Both the position numbers and the translations under genes were made by a program. Below the pieces are notes generated by a model. The model did not search any database. It worked only from the letters and a program-made list of their open reading frames with translations, and had not been told where the DNA came from. Shown here one piece after another: positions 10,929 to 21,280 of a stretch of DNA of 28,018 nt (positions within the stretch are counted from its first letter, which is position 1; each line of letters opens with the position of its first letter). The DNA is from Plicaturopsis crispa FD-325 SS-3 (Eukaryota > Basidiomycota > Agaricomycetes > Amylocorticiales > Amylocorticiaceae): assembly GCA_000827205.1 (NCBI GenBank), contig KN832565.1, positions 158,088 through 186,105 on the forward strand. Reading direction: 5' to 3'.

Positions 10929-10989
10929 CTATTGACCGAGGTGATAAATAACTTGGCGTCATATATTCAGTTAAGATCGATTCGCATAC
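10929..10989 (-). other. Predicted 5'UTR intron of F-box paralogue 2
   Basis: On the reverse strand a GTATGC donor, a CTTAAC branch-like word and a CAATAG acceptor enclose 61 bases, ending 12 bases before the ATG at 10916. It matches in position, though not in sequence, the predicted 5'UTR intron of the paralogue at 7832-7881. Confidence 0.5.
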
Positions 10990-11304
10990 CTCGTATGCAC
11001 CGAAATACGGAGCTGACATCGGGCTAGTGGGTTTGTATCTCGACAAAGCTGACGTCGTAGGCTAGGAGAAGATGCATGCCAGTTTCATTTCGGTTTCTTG
11101 TCCAGGAACGAAGCCGCAGTCGCGTGGCGCCCGCGTGGCGGCACTTTCAATATTGAGCAGTACTTGCTCAGGCTGCGCCGTAACATACCCTAAAACTCGA
11201 GCATTCTCCACGATTGAGCGACTCTTTGCAACATTTCACGAGTCCAGCGTTGTGTGTTGTCAACAGGTCGCGACGTTAGCGGCTCCAACACCACCAGTGT
11301 CGAC
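10990..11304. other. Divergent intergenic region
   Basis: About 315 bases between the 5' end of F-box paralogue 2 (reverse) and the start of the phosducin-like gene (forward). It should contain both promoters. The short forward frame at 11072-11311 has no recognisable protein features and overlaps the predicted 5'UTR. No TATA box stands out. Confidence 0.45.
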
Positions 11305-12508
11305 ATGGTGAGCACTTACGTTGAATGGTCCAACATGCATGGGCGGTCAATACCAGATTACTAGGACGCAGACATCGAGGAACTAGTGCTCTCTGGCAAA
11401 CTGTTCGGCGGAGGCGAGCGATCGAATTCGCCCGCCCGTTCCCCGTCGCCCGACTCAGGCTGGCACGACGATGAGCAATCCGGCAACGACTCCGACACCG
11501 ATCGAAATGCCCAGATCGAGAAATCACTGGGCAGCGCGCAGCAGGGCTCGTCAATAGGCATGGGCCCGGGACGTACGGGCGTCAAGGGCGTCATCCGCGA
11601 CCGCAACGAGGCCAGTGCGATCAGTCGCTCACAGCGCGCGAAGGAACTCGAGGAGATGAATAGGCAGATGGAGAAAGCGAGTCTAGGCGGGAAGACGTTC
11701 TTGGAGGAGGAAAGGGAGAAAAACATAGAGAAGGCGCTTAGAGAAGGTGGTGCGCCCAGGATTCGGGAGGACGTGTTCGGCCACAAGATGCGGGGCAAGT
11801 TTGGGCACCTGCGGGAAGTTGGTGTGAAGGGATTCGTATCTGCAGTGGAGGAGGAAGAACGTGGTGTTTGGGTTGTGGTGCATTTATATGACCCCGTACG
11901 TTATTCCGGTCTTTCCATCTCTCATTGCTAGAGACTCACGCCTGCGACAGTCCCTCGAACGATGCTATTTCTTAGACGAGAAATTGGCACGGCTAGCAAG
12001 AACATATCCCAACACCAAATTCCTCCGCGCTCGGGCGGTAGCCCTCGGTTTCGCGTCAAAAGCGTCGTCCTCATCGCGAGCACCGAAGTCGTCTTCTCGG
12101 CTCAGCTCAATACCTGACGACGAAGAGGACCCATATGGCGATGGCGACGCCCATGATGATACCGCTGGCTCACAACAGGGCGATGTCGACACCGACATGC
12201 TTCCAACGATGCTCGTATACCGTGACGGTGACCTAGTACAGAACTGGGTCCGCGTGGACTGGGAGGCCGAGAAGGCTGGTATCGAGGAACTGCTTGTGAG
12301 GTACGTCAAATTTCTTCATGCATCTGGACGCCCCCGCTTTTTTCTGCCGATATCCTCGTGAGGTCATTGCTGTTCGCTGATTGCGTTGATCCAACGTCCA
12401 CACAGTCATCACATACTTCCTCGCGGCTTCTCAGCAAGTGCTGCCGGCTTCGCGTCCGACGAGGAGGACCTCGTGTGGAGCGATGAGGACGAAACGTTCG
12501 GCCTCTGA
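11305..12508 (+). CDS. Phosducin-like protein (Gbeta-gamma assembly co-chaperone)
   Basis: Four coding exons: 11305-11307 (the ATG only), 11365-11895, 11951-12300 and 12406-12508, with introns of 57, 55, 105 bases, give 328 residues. The spliced N-terminus is MDADIEELVLSGKLFGGG. Residues about 60-125 contain TGVKGVIRDRNEA and a Glu/Arg-rich helix (RAKELEEMNRQMEKASLGGK), the Gbeta-gamma-binding part of phosducins. The thioredoxin-like domain follows, with VVHLYDPSLERCYFLDEKLA, YPNTKFLRARA, and LPTMLVYRDGDLVQNWVRVD at about 262-281. A Ser/Asp-rich low-complexity loop sits between the two halves. The acidic C-terminus (DEEDLVWSDEDETFGL) is typical. In fungi the family helps CCT fold Gbeta and is needed for G-protein signalling (for example BDM-1). 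A later ATG was not chosen because the start exon gives the family N-terminus. Confidence 0.88.
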
Positions 12509-13400
12509 GTCTTGCTGGATATCCTGGACGCCTACGCACATCAGGAAACCACTTTGCCCGGGTGTATTTTTTTCTGAGGAGATGTAAAATCGATCTATGT
12601 ATATGTTAGGACTCGAGCTGCCTCCATTAGCTCGCCGTAATGATACCAGGTGCGTTCTACGCGATCCTCGTCGATCTTTGGGACTCGGTCATATACTAAC
12701 ATTACTCATCCTAGCAGTTTAAACATGTGTAGCGTCGCCTTGACGAATTCGTGCAGTTCAATTTCTCCGGACTAAGACCCACAGATTTCCACACCACTAT
12801 GCCAAGAACTTCCAGCAGAGACCCTGGCTAACTCACGATATCTCGCAGACACACGCGTCGTCGCAAAGATTCGTTGAGCTCAACCAATGATCTCACCGTA
12901 TCTACGGCGAACCTTGACTGAAGTATGTCCCCCATTTCTCCAGATCCGACGTCACTCCGACAATCCCAATGCAAAGGTTGAAAGCATAATGTTCCATACT
13001 GGGTGTAATTCGTCGCTGATGGATGGGGCTTCCTTCTGTGCCGATAATAGCCCTTCAAGATGGTCTTCCTCTCACAATCCTAGGGGCAATTCGACTGGTA
13101 AGCCGTGCTCCATGCGACTTCTCTGCTCATCTCGAACATCTGGCTTGGTTGTAGATATGCGTCTACTGCTGCAGTCTTTTTTTCCGAAATTCTTCCCCCG
13201 GTTTTCGCTTCGAAATAATATTCCGCGCCGTGCTGCACTATCTCGGGTTTTCCTGTTCTCTCAGCAGCAGGCTGTAGCGCTGTTGACCTTTCTCCGACAG
13301 CTGAGTACAGTCAATACCGGTGCATATAAAATGGACGACGTACCCAAGACGTCTACCAATTACCCAACGGTTAATTCCCTTCCATTTACACACAACGACA
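12509..13400. other. Upstream region of the AA9 gene
   Basis: About 890 bases between the phosducin-like stop and the AA9 start. Forward frames here do not resemble proteins. A CCCCGG word at about 13197-13202 fits the CYCCRS form of the CreA/Mig1 consensus, but one such word is weak evidence. A clear TATA box follows. Confidence 0.4.
13325..13331 (+). promoter_or_regulatory. TATA box of the AA9 gene
   Basis: TATAAAA lies 76 bases before the ATG at 13401, inside a T/C-rich to A-rich upstream region ending in ACACACAACGACA. The spacing suits a strongly inducible basidiomycete promoter for a secreted enzyme. Confidence 0.6.
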
Positions 13401-14527
13401 ATGATTGCATTTGCCGCCGTCCTCGCTCTGGCCTCGGCTACCCAAGTCTTCGCTCACGGAGGCGTCCTCTCGTACGGTATCGGCGGGACGATCTACCAGG
13501 GCTGGGCTCCGTACAACTCCGCCGTCGGCCAATCCACAATCCAGAGGCCTTGGTCATCATAGTGCGTGCAGTACCACATCGAGCGGGGTGCTGGATCCTC
13601 CTGATGATGTGTTCTTTTTTCACGCAGCAACCCTATCACGGATGCCACTGATGCGCAGCTGGCGTGCAACGACGACGGGACTGCAGGCGCGGGGCAGCAG
13701 ACCGCCACAGTCGCCGCCGGTGACGCGATCACGGCGTACTGGAACCAGGTCTGGCCGCACCCGTACGGCCCCATGGTTAGTGCCTTTCCGTTCCGCGTCC
13801 CCACCCGTTCTAATACCTGATCATGCATCCCTTTACAGTTGACATACCTGGCGAATTGTGGCGGCGACTCCTGCGATGGTGTAGACGCCACGTCTTTGAA
13901 ATGGGTGAGTGAGCACACATTGCACAATGATGGTGAGGCGAATGAGGTACGGTTACTGACATCCTTTTCGTCGCTGCAGTTCAAGATCGACCAATCTGGT
14001 CTGATCAGTGGCACCGTGTACGATGGCTACTGGGGTGACGGAAAGATGATCGACAGTACGCCACCAAGTCATCACTTCGGTCATGAACATTGTTACTGAT
14101 GCATCTACTCGCTGAAGACAACTCGTCATGGACTACCACCATCCCGAGCAGCGTTCCCAGCGGCAACTACCTCATCCGGTTCGAAACGATCGCCCTTCAC
14201 TCGCTGCCCGCGCAATGTACGAGATCTTCTTCCTCCCTATACCGCGTATACGCTAACCTAGAAAAACCCGCGTGTGCAGTCTACCCCGAGTGCGCGCAGA
14301 TACAGATCACGGGCGGCGGCTCTCTTGCCCCGACGGCCGACCAGCTCGTGACTTTCCCTGGTGGATACAGCAACTCTGACCCCGGCCGTGAGTGTCTCTC
14401 CGGGCTATACACGTACATGAAACTGATCGTCCTGTCCTGTGTTGCAGTCACCATCGACATCTACTCCAACGATGCCCAGAGCGAGACGACCTACCCGATC
14501 CCCGGTCCGCCCTTGTACGGTGCCTAA
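13401..14527 (+). CDS. AA9 lytic polysaccharide monooxygenase (former GH61), secreted
   Basis: Seven exons (13401-13561, 13628-13775, 13839-13904, 13980-14055, 14118-14216, 14280-14387, 14448-14527) separated by introns of 60-75 bases give 245 residues. An 18-residue signal peptide (MIAFAAVLALASATQVFA) leaves His19 as the mature N-terminus, the first copper ligand. The second ligand is H98 in VWPHPYGPMLTYLANC. Y185 in AQFYPECAQIQITGGG is the axial Tyr; H178 (ALH) and Q183 are the second-sphere pair. C67 with C188 and C110 with C115 are likely disulphides. AA9 enzymes oxidatively cleave cellulose, and sometimes hemicellulose, outside the cell with an electron donor and peroxide or oxygen. No CBM1 or linker is present. 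The loop between ALH and QFY is short, and the usual RHE is RFE here. The length is normal for a single-domain AA9. Confidence 0.93.
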
Positions 14528-14948
14528 TCGCGGCCTGAAAGCTCTGGGAATATGGTAGTAGTAGGATAGGAATCTGTGATCCAGCTTTGAGCATGTAACC
14601 TTCTGAAATCGCTACCTACGGCACAGTCTGAGTAGTATGAATATTTTTTCTCAATTTTGTAAAGCGCGTAGTCGGATTATCACGTGGTCGTACTCCCTCG
14701 GACTTCGGCTACACCGCGGTCCCAAGGGTAATCGGATACCGGAAGCCAGACCGATTTCGACCAAACGACCAATTTGAGGCACGTGATCTCAATTCGGTCG
14801 CGCGGAACGCGTTCCTGCTCGCCCTTTACTATCCGCATGTATGCTAGCACACTGGCAGACTCAGAATGAGTAGGAATAACCCAGATGAGAAGGCTGGAGC
14901 CACTGATGATGAATAAATTGAGCCCCAACGGTCAAAAGTCCGAAAATG

Positions 14949-14972
14949 CGCGAAAAACTGTGTTTTTCCGCG
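14949..14972. repeat. Imperfect hairpin
   Basis: CGCGAAAAAC and GTTTTTCCGCG face each other across a three-base loop, with one bulge. Confidence 0.5.
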
Positions 14973-15050
14973 ATTTGGAACACACTGAGGGCGCCGCAGG
15001 CCCCAGAAAAGAACGCGACGCAAAGAGTGACTACTTGTAAGCAAACTTAT

Positions 15051-15084
15051 GAGCTGTAGGTCATAGGAAGCCTATGCACAGCTC
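15051..15084. repeat. 34-base interrupted palindrome
   Basis: GAGCTGT pairs with ACAGCTC at the outer ends, and CATAGG pairs with CCTATG inside around an AAG loop; only a small internal loop is unpaired. Confidence 0.6.
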
Positions 15085-15318
15085 GCAAAAATAAGCAGAG
15101 ACGCGAAAATAGACATTTTTCGGACATTTTCGTCACTTTGCAAGCGCCGCAGGCCCCGAAAAAATCAGGGACTTTTCACACATGCTAGTACGAAGTATTT
15201 GCACTAAATCGCGCTCGAAATTGATTTTTTGGGGCTCTCTACGATGGGTGCAAGCCAAGTGCAAGCCATCTCCGGGGAAAACCCTGGGCAGCTGACTTTG
15301 AAAATGGCCCAAAAGCGG

Positions 15319-15335
15319 CGCGCCGCCTTCGGCGG
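15319..15335. repeat. GC-rich perfect hairpin
   Basis: CGCCGCC and GGCGGCG form a perfect seven-base-pair stem around TTC. On its own this could be chance in GC-rich DNA; it lies among the other hairpins of this stretch. Confidence 0.45.
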
Positions 15336-15735
15336 CGAAAACCCTTGGAATGACCGATTTGCCCGGACTTCCGAATCCAATTTCGCAACCTTTCGCTTGA
15401 ACGTCAACATTTCTCTGAGTGCACACGTACCGACGACCGTGAAACTATCCTTTGACGAAACAAGTAGGCCTACAATTGTGCGTGGAAGTGGTTACATTGC
15501 ATAGGTGTGTCCTAGTGATTGGCTATAAGTCCGATCTTCAATGTCGCGTTGATGATTTGAACAGAAGAGTGTTTTGCGACGCGTTGTCAGTCCAAAGATT
15601 CGACAACTGTGCTGCAGTGTAGGCATACAGCGTACTGGTGCGTACACTATGTAGTGTTGCGTAAGCTAAGACCTGACCCTCATGTATGGTTCCGATATCC
15701 AGGACTTCGACATCGAAAAGGAGGACACCGTTAAG

Positions 15736-17447
15736 ATGCATCGATGCCTGAATATCAGCGAGATCCTCACCATGATCTGCACCGAGCTGCTCGTGTGTGA
15801 ACATTCTTTGAAACTCGTGCATTGTAACCACGACCGCGACGTCGCCTGGTTCGCGCGCACCTGCCGCGCCTTCCGCGACCCCGCTCTCGACGCGCTGTGG
15901 CACACGCAAGCCTCGCTTGGGCCCCTAGTACGCACATTCCCAGTGGATCTCTGGGAGCAGCGCTACGCTGAAGACGAAAATGGAGACGGCATCTTCGAGC
16001 TGGTGGGTCCGTCTAGTCAGATAGACTACAATCAATTCAAACATACCACCATCACCTTTCTAACAAGGCAACCAATTAGTTCCTCTTGCGGGAGATACGC
16101 CCCAGAGACTGGTTGCGGCCCCTCGGCTACGCCAAGCGCATACGCGTATTGGACCTTGCGGCCGACACCCGCTGGTTATATGGCCACCACATGGTCGGGG
16201 ACGTCATGACCGCCCTACACGCATGCGCCCCCTCGCTCCCCCTGCTCCCCAACCTACGTGAGCTCAGTCTGGACAGCAAAGACACTGAAGGCGTTGTCCC
16301 CCATGTTGCCCGCATGCTACTGCACCCGGCGCTCTCCAGGGTGCTCGTCAGGATCGACGAGGCCGACCCGGTGCGGATGTCTATCATAATGGCGCTCCCG
16401 GAAACGTGCCCTGCCCTCGATGCACTGCGTATCGAATCCCACGAGAGCGGACACCCGATACTGTCGGCGACCGTGAGTAGGATAGTGGGCACGTGGAGTC
16501 GTCTAACCAGACTGAGCGTCCCGCGACTGCCCCGGGAAGCTATGGCTACCGTCGCTGCACTACCCGCCCTGAGTGGGCTGGAACTTTCGAGCTTGACGCT
16601 CGAGGACGTTGAGAACGTACCCTCCCCGTCATTTCCTGCCCTTCGAACGGTCGACATAAGCGGACCCACCACCATCAGAAATTGCACGGCATTCCTCTCG
16701 CTGCTCGCGTGCGGGCACCCGCTACGCTCTATCAGTCTGTACCTGCAGGAGAAACAGCCTGCCCCTATGCAGTGGCGTGAATTCTTCAAGTCCGTGGCCG
16801 AGCATTGCTCCCCGGCTACGCTAACATCTGTCTGCATCGATGACGATACCAGTGACACTGGGCCCCCATATCTTCGGGGCAGCCTTATCCAGGACATCAT
16901 CAGGCCGATGTTTGCCTTCCCCCACATCACGACGTTCGCGCTTACCTTCCCGGTCGGCATGGTCGTCGACAACTTTGTCTTGCAGGCGATTGCGAAGGCG
17001 TGGCCGCGCCTCGAGCATCTCGACCTACACCCGCAGGTCGCCCCTGATGATCGGCCATGCCCCAACAGAGTCAGCACGGGGGGCCTTGCTTCCCTCGTGT
17101 CGACCTGCCGCAACCTGCGCACCCTCGCTGTGACGTTTGCCGCCAGCACAATCCAAGGCCCGCGCATGCCCGCCCTGCCATCGGGCCAGCCTTGGAACAC
17201 CAACCTCCGTTCTTTGCAGGTTGGGCAGTCGCTGGTGGCGGATGCTCCTGGGACCGCTGCATTTTTGTCCGCACTATGCCCGAATCTTGAGGAGCTGTGG
17301 GCGGACGACAAGCGTCCGGGGACTACGGATGAGGCACGGAAGGCAAACCGCGAGCGGTGGAAGGAAGTCCACAAGCTCATACCTTATTTCTACGCCACCC
17401 GCGCGCAGGAGCGGAGAGCGGCAGAGTCGGCGGGGACGAAAAAATGA
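15736..17447 (+). CDS. F-box / leucine-rich repeat protein (separate subfamily)
   Basis: Two exons, 15736-16002 and 16080-17447, with a 77-base intron (GTGGGT donor, ATTAG acceptor) give 544 residues. The N-terminus MHRCLNISEILTMICTELL, followed by WFARTCRAFRDPALDALW, is the common Agaricomycete F-box form. A long leucine-rich region follows (LPNLRELSLDSK, LTRLSVPRLP, LSGLELSSLTLEDVE, LRTVDISG, LEHLDLHPQV, LRTLAVTFAA, NLEELWADDK), ending in a basic tail. The expected role is a substrate receptor of an SCF ubiquitin ligase. The start at 15736 has a purine at -3 and gives the family N-terminus; the frame is open to an earlier ATG at 15682, which would add 18 residues. It is only distantly related to the two reverse-strand F-box genes nearby, so it is not part of that tandem array. 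Confidence 0.85.
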
Positions 17448-18677
17448 AAGTGCATTTCCTTGTTGATTTTTGGTTTGTGGGACCGCTCACATTGCGTGCG
17501 TCCACCTTTGCACTGGCCTGTGAACGGACAGACCGCGAGCGTTCCCTTTCACGCTTCAACAATCAGTCCTTAGGTTCCTCAACACAGTATATAGCGTCGA
17601 CGTCCAAGCAGGATCGCTTCTGCCGCCTTTCTCTCCCGGATATGTACGGCGCCAAGGTGCTTTCGCACCTCTTTTGAAAATGGTCAAATGAGATGCTGCG
17701 CCTCCGTGGCCCCAGCAAGAGCTTCCGCGTATATGGTTTCGACTTTGGGGCAGACGGCGGAGAGAAACATGCGCGTCCTCCCCCGTCTATCGCGCGTCCC
17801 ACCTACCTACGGGATTCGAGTGGTTCGCGTGCGTACCCATCTCGTGCAATGGCCGTGCTTGTTGACCTTCGGCCGGCAGGTTTGATGCAGAGCATAGTTA
17901 CATATGCCATCGCGCAGACAGTGGTCGACCTGGCTCGCGGACACGCAGCACGTTCTTGAGGAGGGTACGAGAATGCGACCGCGCTCGTCTCAGGCGTGCT
18001 CGCCATGCCCTACCTCAATGCACCCATGCCCTACATCGGTGCACCCATGGTCCTTGTCGCCAACCCATACGCGTTCACCGGCCATTTCGGTGGGCTGCAG
18101 GAGCATGGTCTGAGAAGGCGTGGTACTAAGAAGCAAATAGGATCTGTGGATTCGCGACTCCGGGCGTCTTTGATCCGGGGACGCTGTAGACGCGACCACG
18201 GCTGGCGCAGCGATCTCGGGTGGGCTATGTGGAGACGCTGCGACCCCGGGCCTGGGATGTATGTTCTCCTGTATCACTATACTACTAACCGCCGTTGCAG
18301 AAGCAATGCTACATATCGAAGTAGCTTGTCGACGTCAAACATATGGACTCTGAGTCTCTGTCCAATTATGGGGACACGCGGCTGCCAGTCACAGTTTATA
18401 CCGTCGCGCTTCGATGGGTTCGAGCCGCCCCGCGGCGTTATGCATCACAAGCTGTATGTATATACTGTTTAGAGATCCACAAAGGCTAGTAAATTTCCAG
18501 AAAACCGTGACACAAACAACACAGAAGAATGCCGGTTGTTACACAGTACGTCCAGCGTACTACTTGCCCACATGAAAGCTAGTTGAACCGTCGTGCAGTA
18601 GGCAAGATAACTGTCAATAAAAGAGGTGTCAGCTTAGCAAAACCAGACGCAGTAGATATCGCACTCACAATCCTCCT
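17448..18677. other. Intergenic stretch with possible remnants of a decayed gene
   Basis: About 1.2 kb. The forward strand around 17970-18110 reads NATALVSGVLAMPYLNAPMP and onward to PYAFTGHFGGL without a stop, but neither the upstream nor the downstream part holds a single frame. Near 18258-18300 an intron-like pattern (GTATGT, a CTAAC word, TTGCAG) is present, though it would be shorter than every other intron in the window. I do not recognise a family. The rest shows nothing. Confidence 0.35.
18005..18046 (+). repeat. Two-copy 21-base tandem repeat
   Basis: Two tandem copies of an ATGCCCTAC...GCACCC unit differ at a few bases and read MPYLNAP then MPYIGAP; a third, diverged start (ATGGTC) follows. 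It keeps the reading frame because the unit is a multiple of three. Confidence 0.5.
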
Positions 18678-20121
18678 TTAATTTTCCTCCCAGAGGGTTC
18701 TGTATACGCTCCACGGTATCCACTTGTCTTCAATCAAGTCTACCATCTTGTAGACGATCTCCTGGCGATCGGACTCGTTAAGTAAAACAGGCATGGCCCA
18801 AGACGCAGGGACCGGGTCATTCTGGCCCACAACAACCCTCGCCTCAAATGGCGTAGTGCCCGTACTCCGCGCTTGCGCGTGGAGGTACGTTCGGCAGAGA
18901 CAGCACGGCGCCGAGGACGTCCCGATGTAGGAGAAAGGGTGGGTTGAGTCCCGATTGTTGCGGTGATACGCCGCGAGCGTGCACACGCCGTGCGCCGGGG
19001 CGTGCATCACCCAACGCTCAGTAGTAGCAGAGGCGGACTCTCCACCGCCGCTGTCTACACCCGAGTCGGAAGGGCGTACTGAGGAGTCGCCTGCCAATCG
19101 TCTTTCCGCGATTCGCTCCGTGATTCGGGTCGCGATGAGGTTGTAATCGTAGTGTTCCCGGTTGACGCCGAACATGCGCACTGCGTTGAGGATGGTCGGG
19201 AAGCTTACATCGATGGACGTGGGCGGCAGCTCGGGCAAGGGCACGGACACGATGCTGTGCGGGCCCTGGAGGAGGCCTACGTATTTACTGCGGGAAGTCA
19301 AGGGCTGGAACGCGTTGTAGTACCGCTGTGTGACAGTCAGCTTCTTGATAAATCGGAGGAACGAAAAACCATCTGTTTGTAGGTGGGTGTTACGATTAGC
19401 GCAGCGGCCTCACTTGTCCTGTGAACAAAATGATATACATACCAATGAGCTTGTCCCATCGCCGAAACTGCGACTCCAAGAGTGCAAGCGAGCTACTTTC
19501 GGACGTGTCGATGTCGTCTTTCCACATGTGGAGCAATTGCACCGTGATGGCCGCAATGCGCTTGACCGTTGCATGCGACGGAGGGTCTTCGGGTGTAAGA
19601 TGTTCCTCATAGGATCCGACCAATTCAGCAGTCTTCTGGAACCTTTCGCGGTCCTCGGGTGTCGTTGCAGCATCAGCCATAACAGCTGGGACGAACTGCT
19701 CGAGAAAGCAGCTCCTCCGCTTGAAGTAGCGTCGACGGATCCTAGCGTACGTGAATTCGTATAGTGAAAGATTAAGGTTGTACCGCATTTCCAGAGAGGT
19801 GTCCTGTCCACTTGCAGACGCCTTGTCCGCTACGCGCATGACAGCAATGCGGTGCAGGGACGCGAGCGTTTGGAGGAGGTAGGTTTTCGCATGGTCGGAG
19901 AGGGCGTCGGGCTCCTGGGCGATGTATATGGTGGTCCCGCGCGCGTGCAGCTCTAGCGAGACGGCTACCTTCTGGTGCTGCGCTCTGTGCACGAGCATGC
20001 CTGCAACGGCGTCCAGGAATTTGGTTAAGCGCGAGTCGAGCTCGGTCGGGTCGGGTCCGAGCCTTGGCCAACAGTCGCCGACACACACTATGGCGAGTAA
20101 TGTCTCTAGGGATGGCTGCAT
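18678..20121 (-). CDS. OTT_1508-like deaminase-fold protein, probably catalytically dead
   Basis: Two exons, 20121-19443 and 19372-18678, joined over a 70-base intron (GTATGT donor, AAACAG acceptor), give 457 residues. The junction restores WDKLIDGFSFLRFIKKLTVT. The N-terminal half (to about residue 230) is helical and unassigned. The C-terminal half carries the deaminase-like core: AHGVCTLAAYH around H354, then YIGTSSAPCCLC with C383 and C386. As I recall it, this fungal family usually has HAECTL at the first site; here it is HGVCTL, so the zinc ligands remain but the catalytic Glu is Val356. Family function is unproven; nucleotide or nucleic-acid deamination is assumed from the fold. The ATG at 20121 was chosen because the in-frame extension to 20241 contains a GTAAGC...CAG intron-like stretch and does not look like protein. 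Confidence 0.78.
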
Positions 20122-21280
20122 GGGACTGGATGTGTAGAATACGATTAGCTGTGAGGAAAAGGGTGTGCAGTTTTGCTTACCCCACTTCGTCTCTTTATTC
20201 ACGGCTGCTGCTGTGGAACTTGTGCTGTGCAGACAAGTCACTCCTTACTGTAAGGTTGAATGAAATGCGCTGCCGCGCGCGAGCCGCGCGGCGGTGAACG
20301 TGCTGCCAGCCTTGTGAACGTGGAAACTGAGCGATTCGGCAAATCGTCAGAACATGGAGGATGCGACCACGTGGTCGCCCAAATAAGCAACCGAGTAAGT
20401 TCGCCAGTTCAAAGAGCTTTAACGCTCAACTGGAACTTTTCCCTACCCAGCTTCTCTTATCGTGCTGTTTTTTCTGTTCTGAGCCTTGGAAGGACGGCAT
20501 GATACCTCGCTTTTACGCACAGACCATACAAGGACCCTCAAAAACCCAACTGCAGCTATTTCCTGAGAACGGTTTTTGACTCGGACACAGGCTCGCCGCG
20601 CAGTGTTCCGACGCCAGGCGACTGCTACCGGTTTCTGCCCCCGTTTAGAGAACGGTAGTGTACTAGGCATCACGGGCATCATGGTGCGCCCAACGCGCTG
20701 CCTAGACGCCTTTGCTGCATACCCCTTGGCTCCTCGTCGCGGGCACCGTCTCCAGCAGCGATCTATCGACATCCTCGAGCGGTGTAGAATGCGTTTCGTA
20801 TCGCGTGGAGCACGATCCAGCGTGCGGCTGTACCCTGAGGTTTCGTTCTTGCTGCTGACTCTCGTATTACGGGCGGCAAGCACTGCACGTCCGCCCGTGC
20901 ATTGACATGCCTTTTGCACATCGCACAATCGGACGGCATACACGAGAGACATTCCAGACGACCATACAATTCCTCCACTTTTTCGCATCAGCTGAAACGT
21001 GCATGGCCTGCACGTACACCAAGCCGCAAACGCGCAGACGTACCGACCGGACGCTCGTTGGTGAACGGTCGCGTTTCGATGCTTCCCCCGCGGCCGAGAG
21101 TTCCCTCCCCATTGTGTCAATCTGCCTCCGAAGATCACGGCGTATGGCTTCAAACAACTAGTGGCACTCGACGTGCTCGTGGCAGCTGATCAACCGACGA
21201 GGAGGGGCACGACCGAGATAGGCTGCCTACCGTGGAGTTTTGGATGCCAGAGATATGCGGGATAACCACTGGCCGCGCGG
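20122..21280. other. Gene-poor stretch upstream of the deaminase-fold gene
   Basis: About 1.2 kb. Several open frames overlap on both strands, the longest on the reverse strand at 20443-21153 (236 residues), but they are Arg/Cys/Trp-rich, share no recognisable motif and shadow one another. A 5'UTR intron of the deaminase-fold gene is possible: GTAAGC donor near 20190 on the reverse strand, with an ATCCAG acceptor about 55 bases on. Confidence 0.4.

Larger units (their letters stand above)
14528..15735. other. Non-coding stretch with hairpins and a repeated motif
   Basis: About 1.2 kb without a convincing gene. Between 14930 and 15430 a motif GCGCCGCAGGCCCC followed by an A-rich run occurs twice (about 14991 and 15143), and there are several self-complementary segments, listed separately. 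The short frames here do not look like proteins. This may be a remnant of a repeated element. Confidence 0.5.

Noticed and set aside
12887-13651. 254-residue forward open frame
   Set aside because: It runs through the AA9 promoter, first exon and first intron in the wrong frame; no protein features.
16127-17380. 417-residue reverse-strand open frame
   Set aside because: It mirrors the well-supported forward F-box/LRR exon 16080-17447 and has no recognisable domain.
18413-18431. GGGTTCGAGCC, resembling a tRNA T-arm
   Set aside because: No matching acceptor stem, D-arm or anticodon arm upstream; a similar word at about 24164 lies inside the transposase exon.
20121-20241. 40-residue N-terminal extension of the deaminase-fold protein
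   Set aside because: The extension contains an intron-like GTAAGC...CAG segment and unusual composition; the downstream ATG gives a better start.
20443-21153. 236-residue reverse-strand open frame
   Set aside because: Arg/Cys/Trp-rich composition, no motif, overlapped by other frames on both strands, and no splice or start context; most likely a chance frame in GC-rich DNA.
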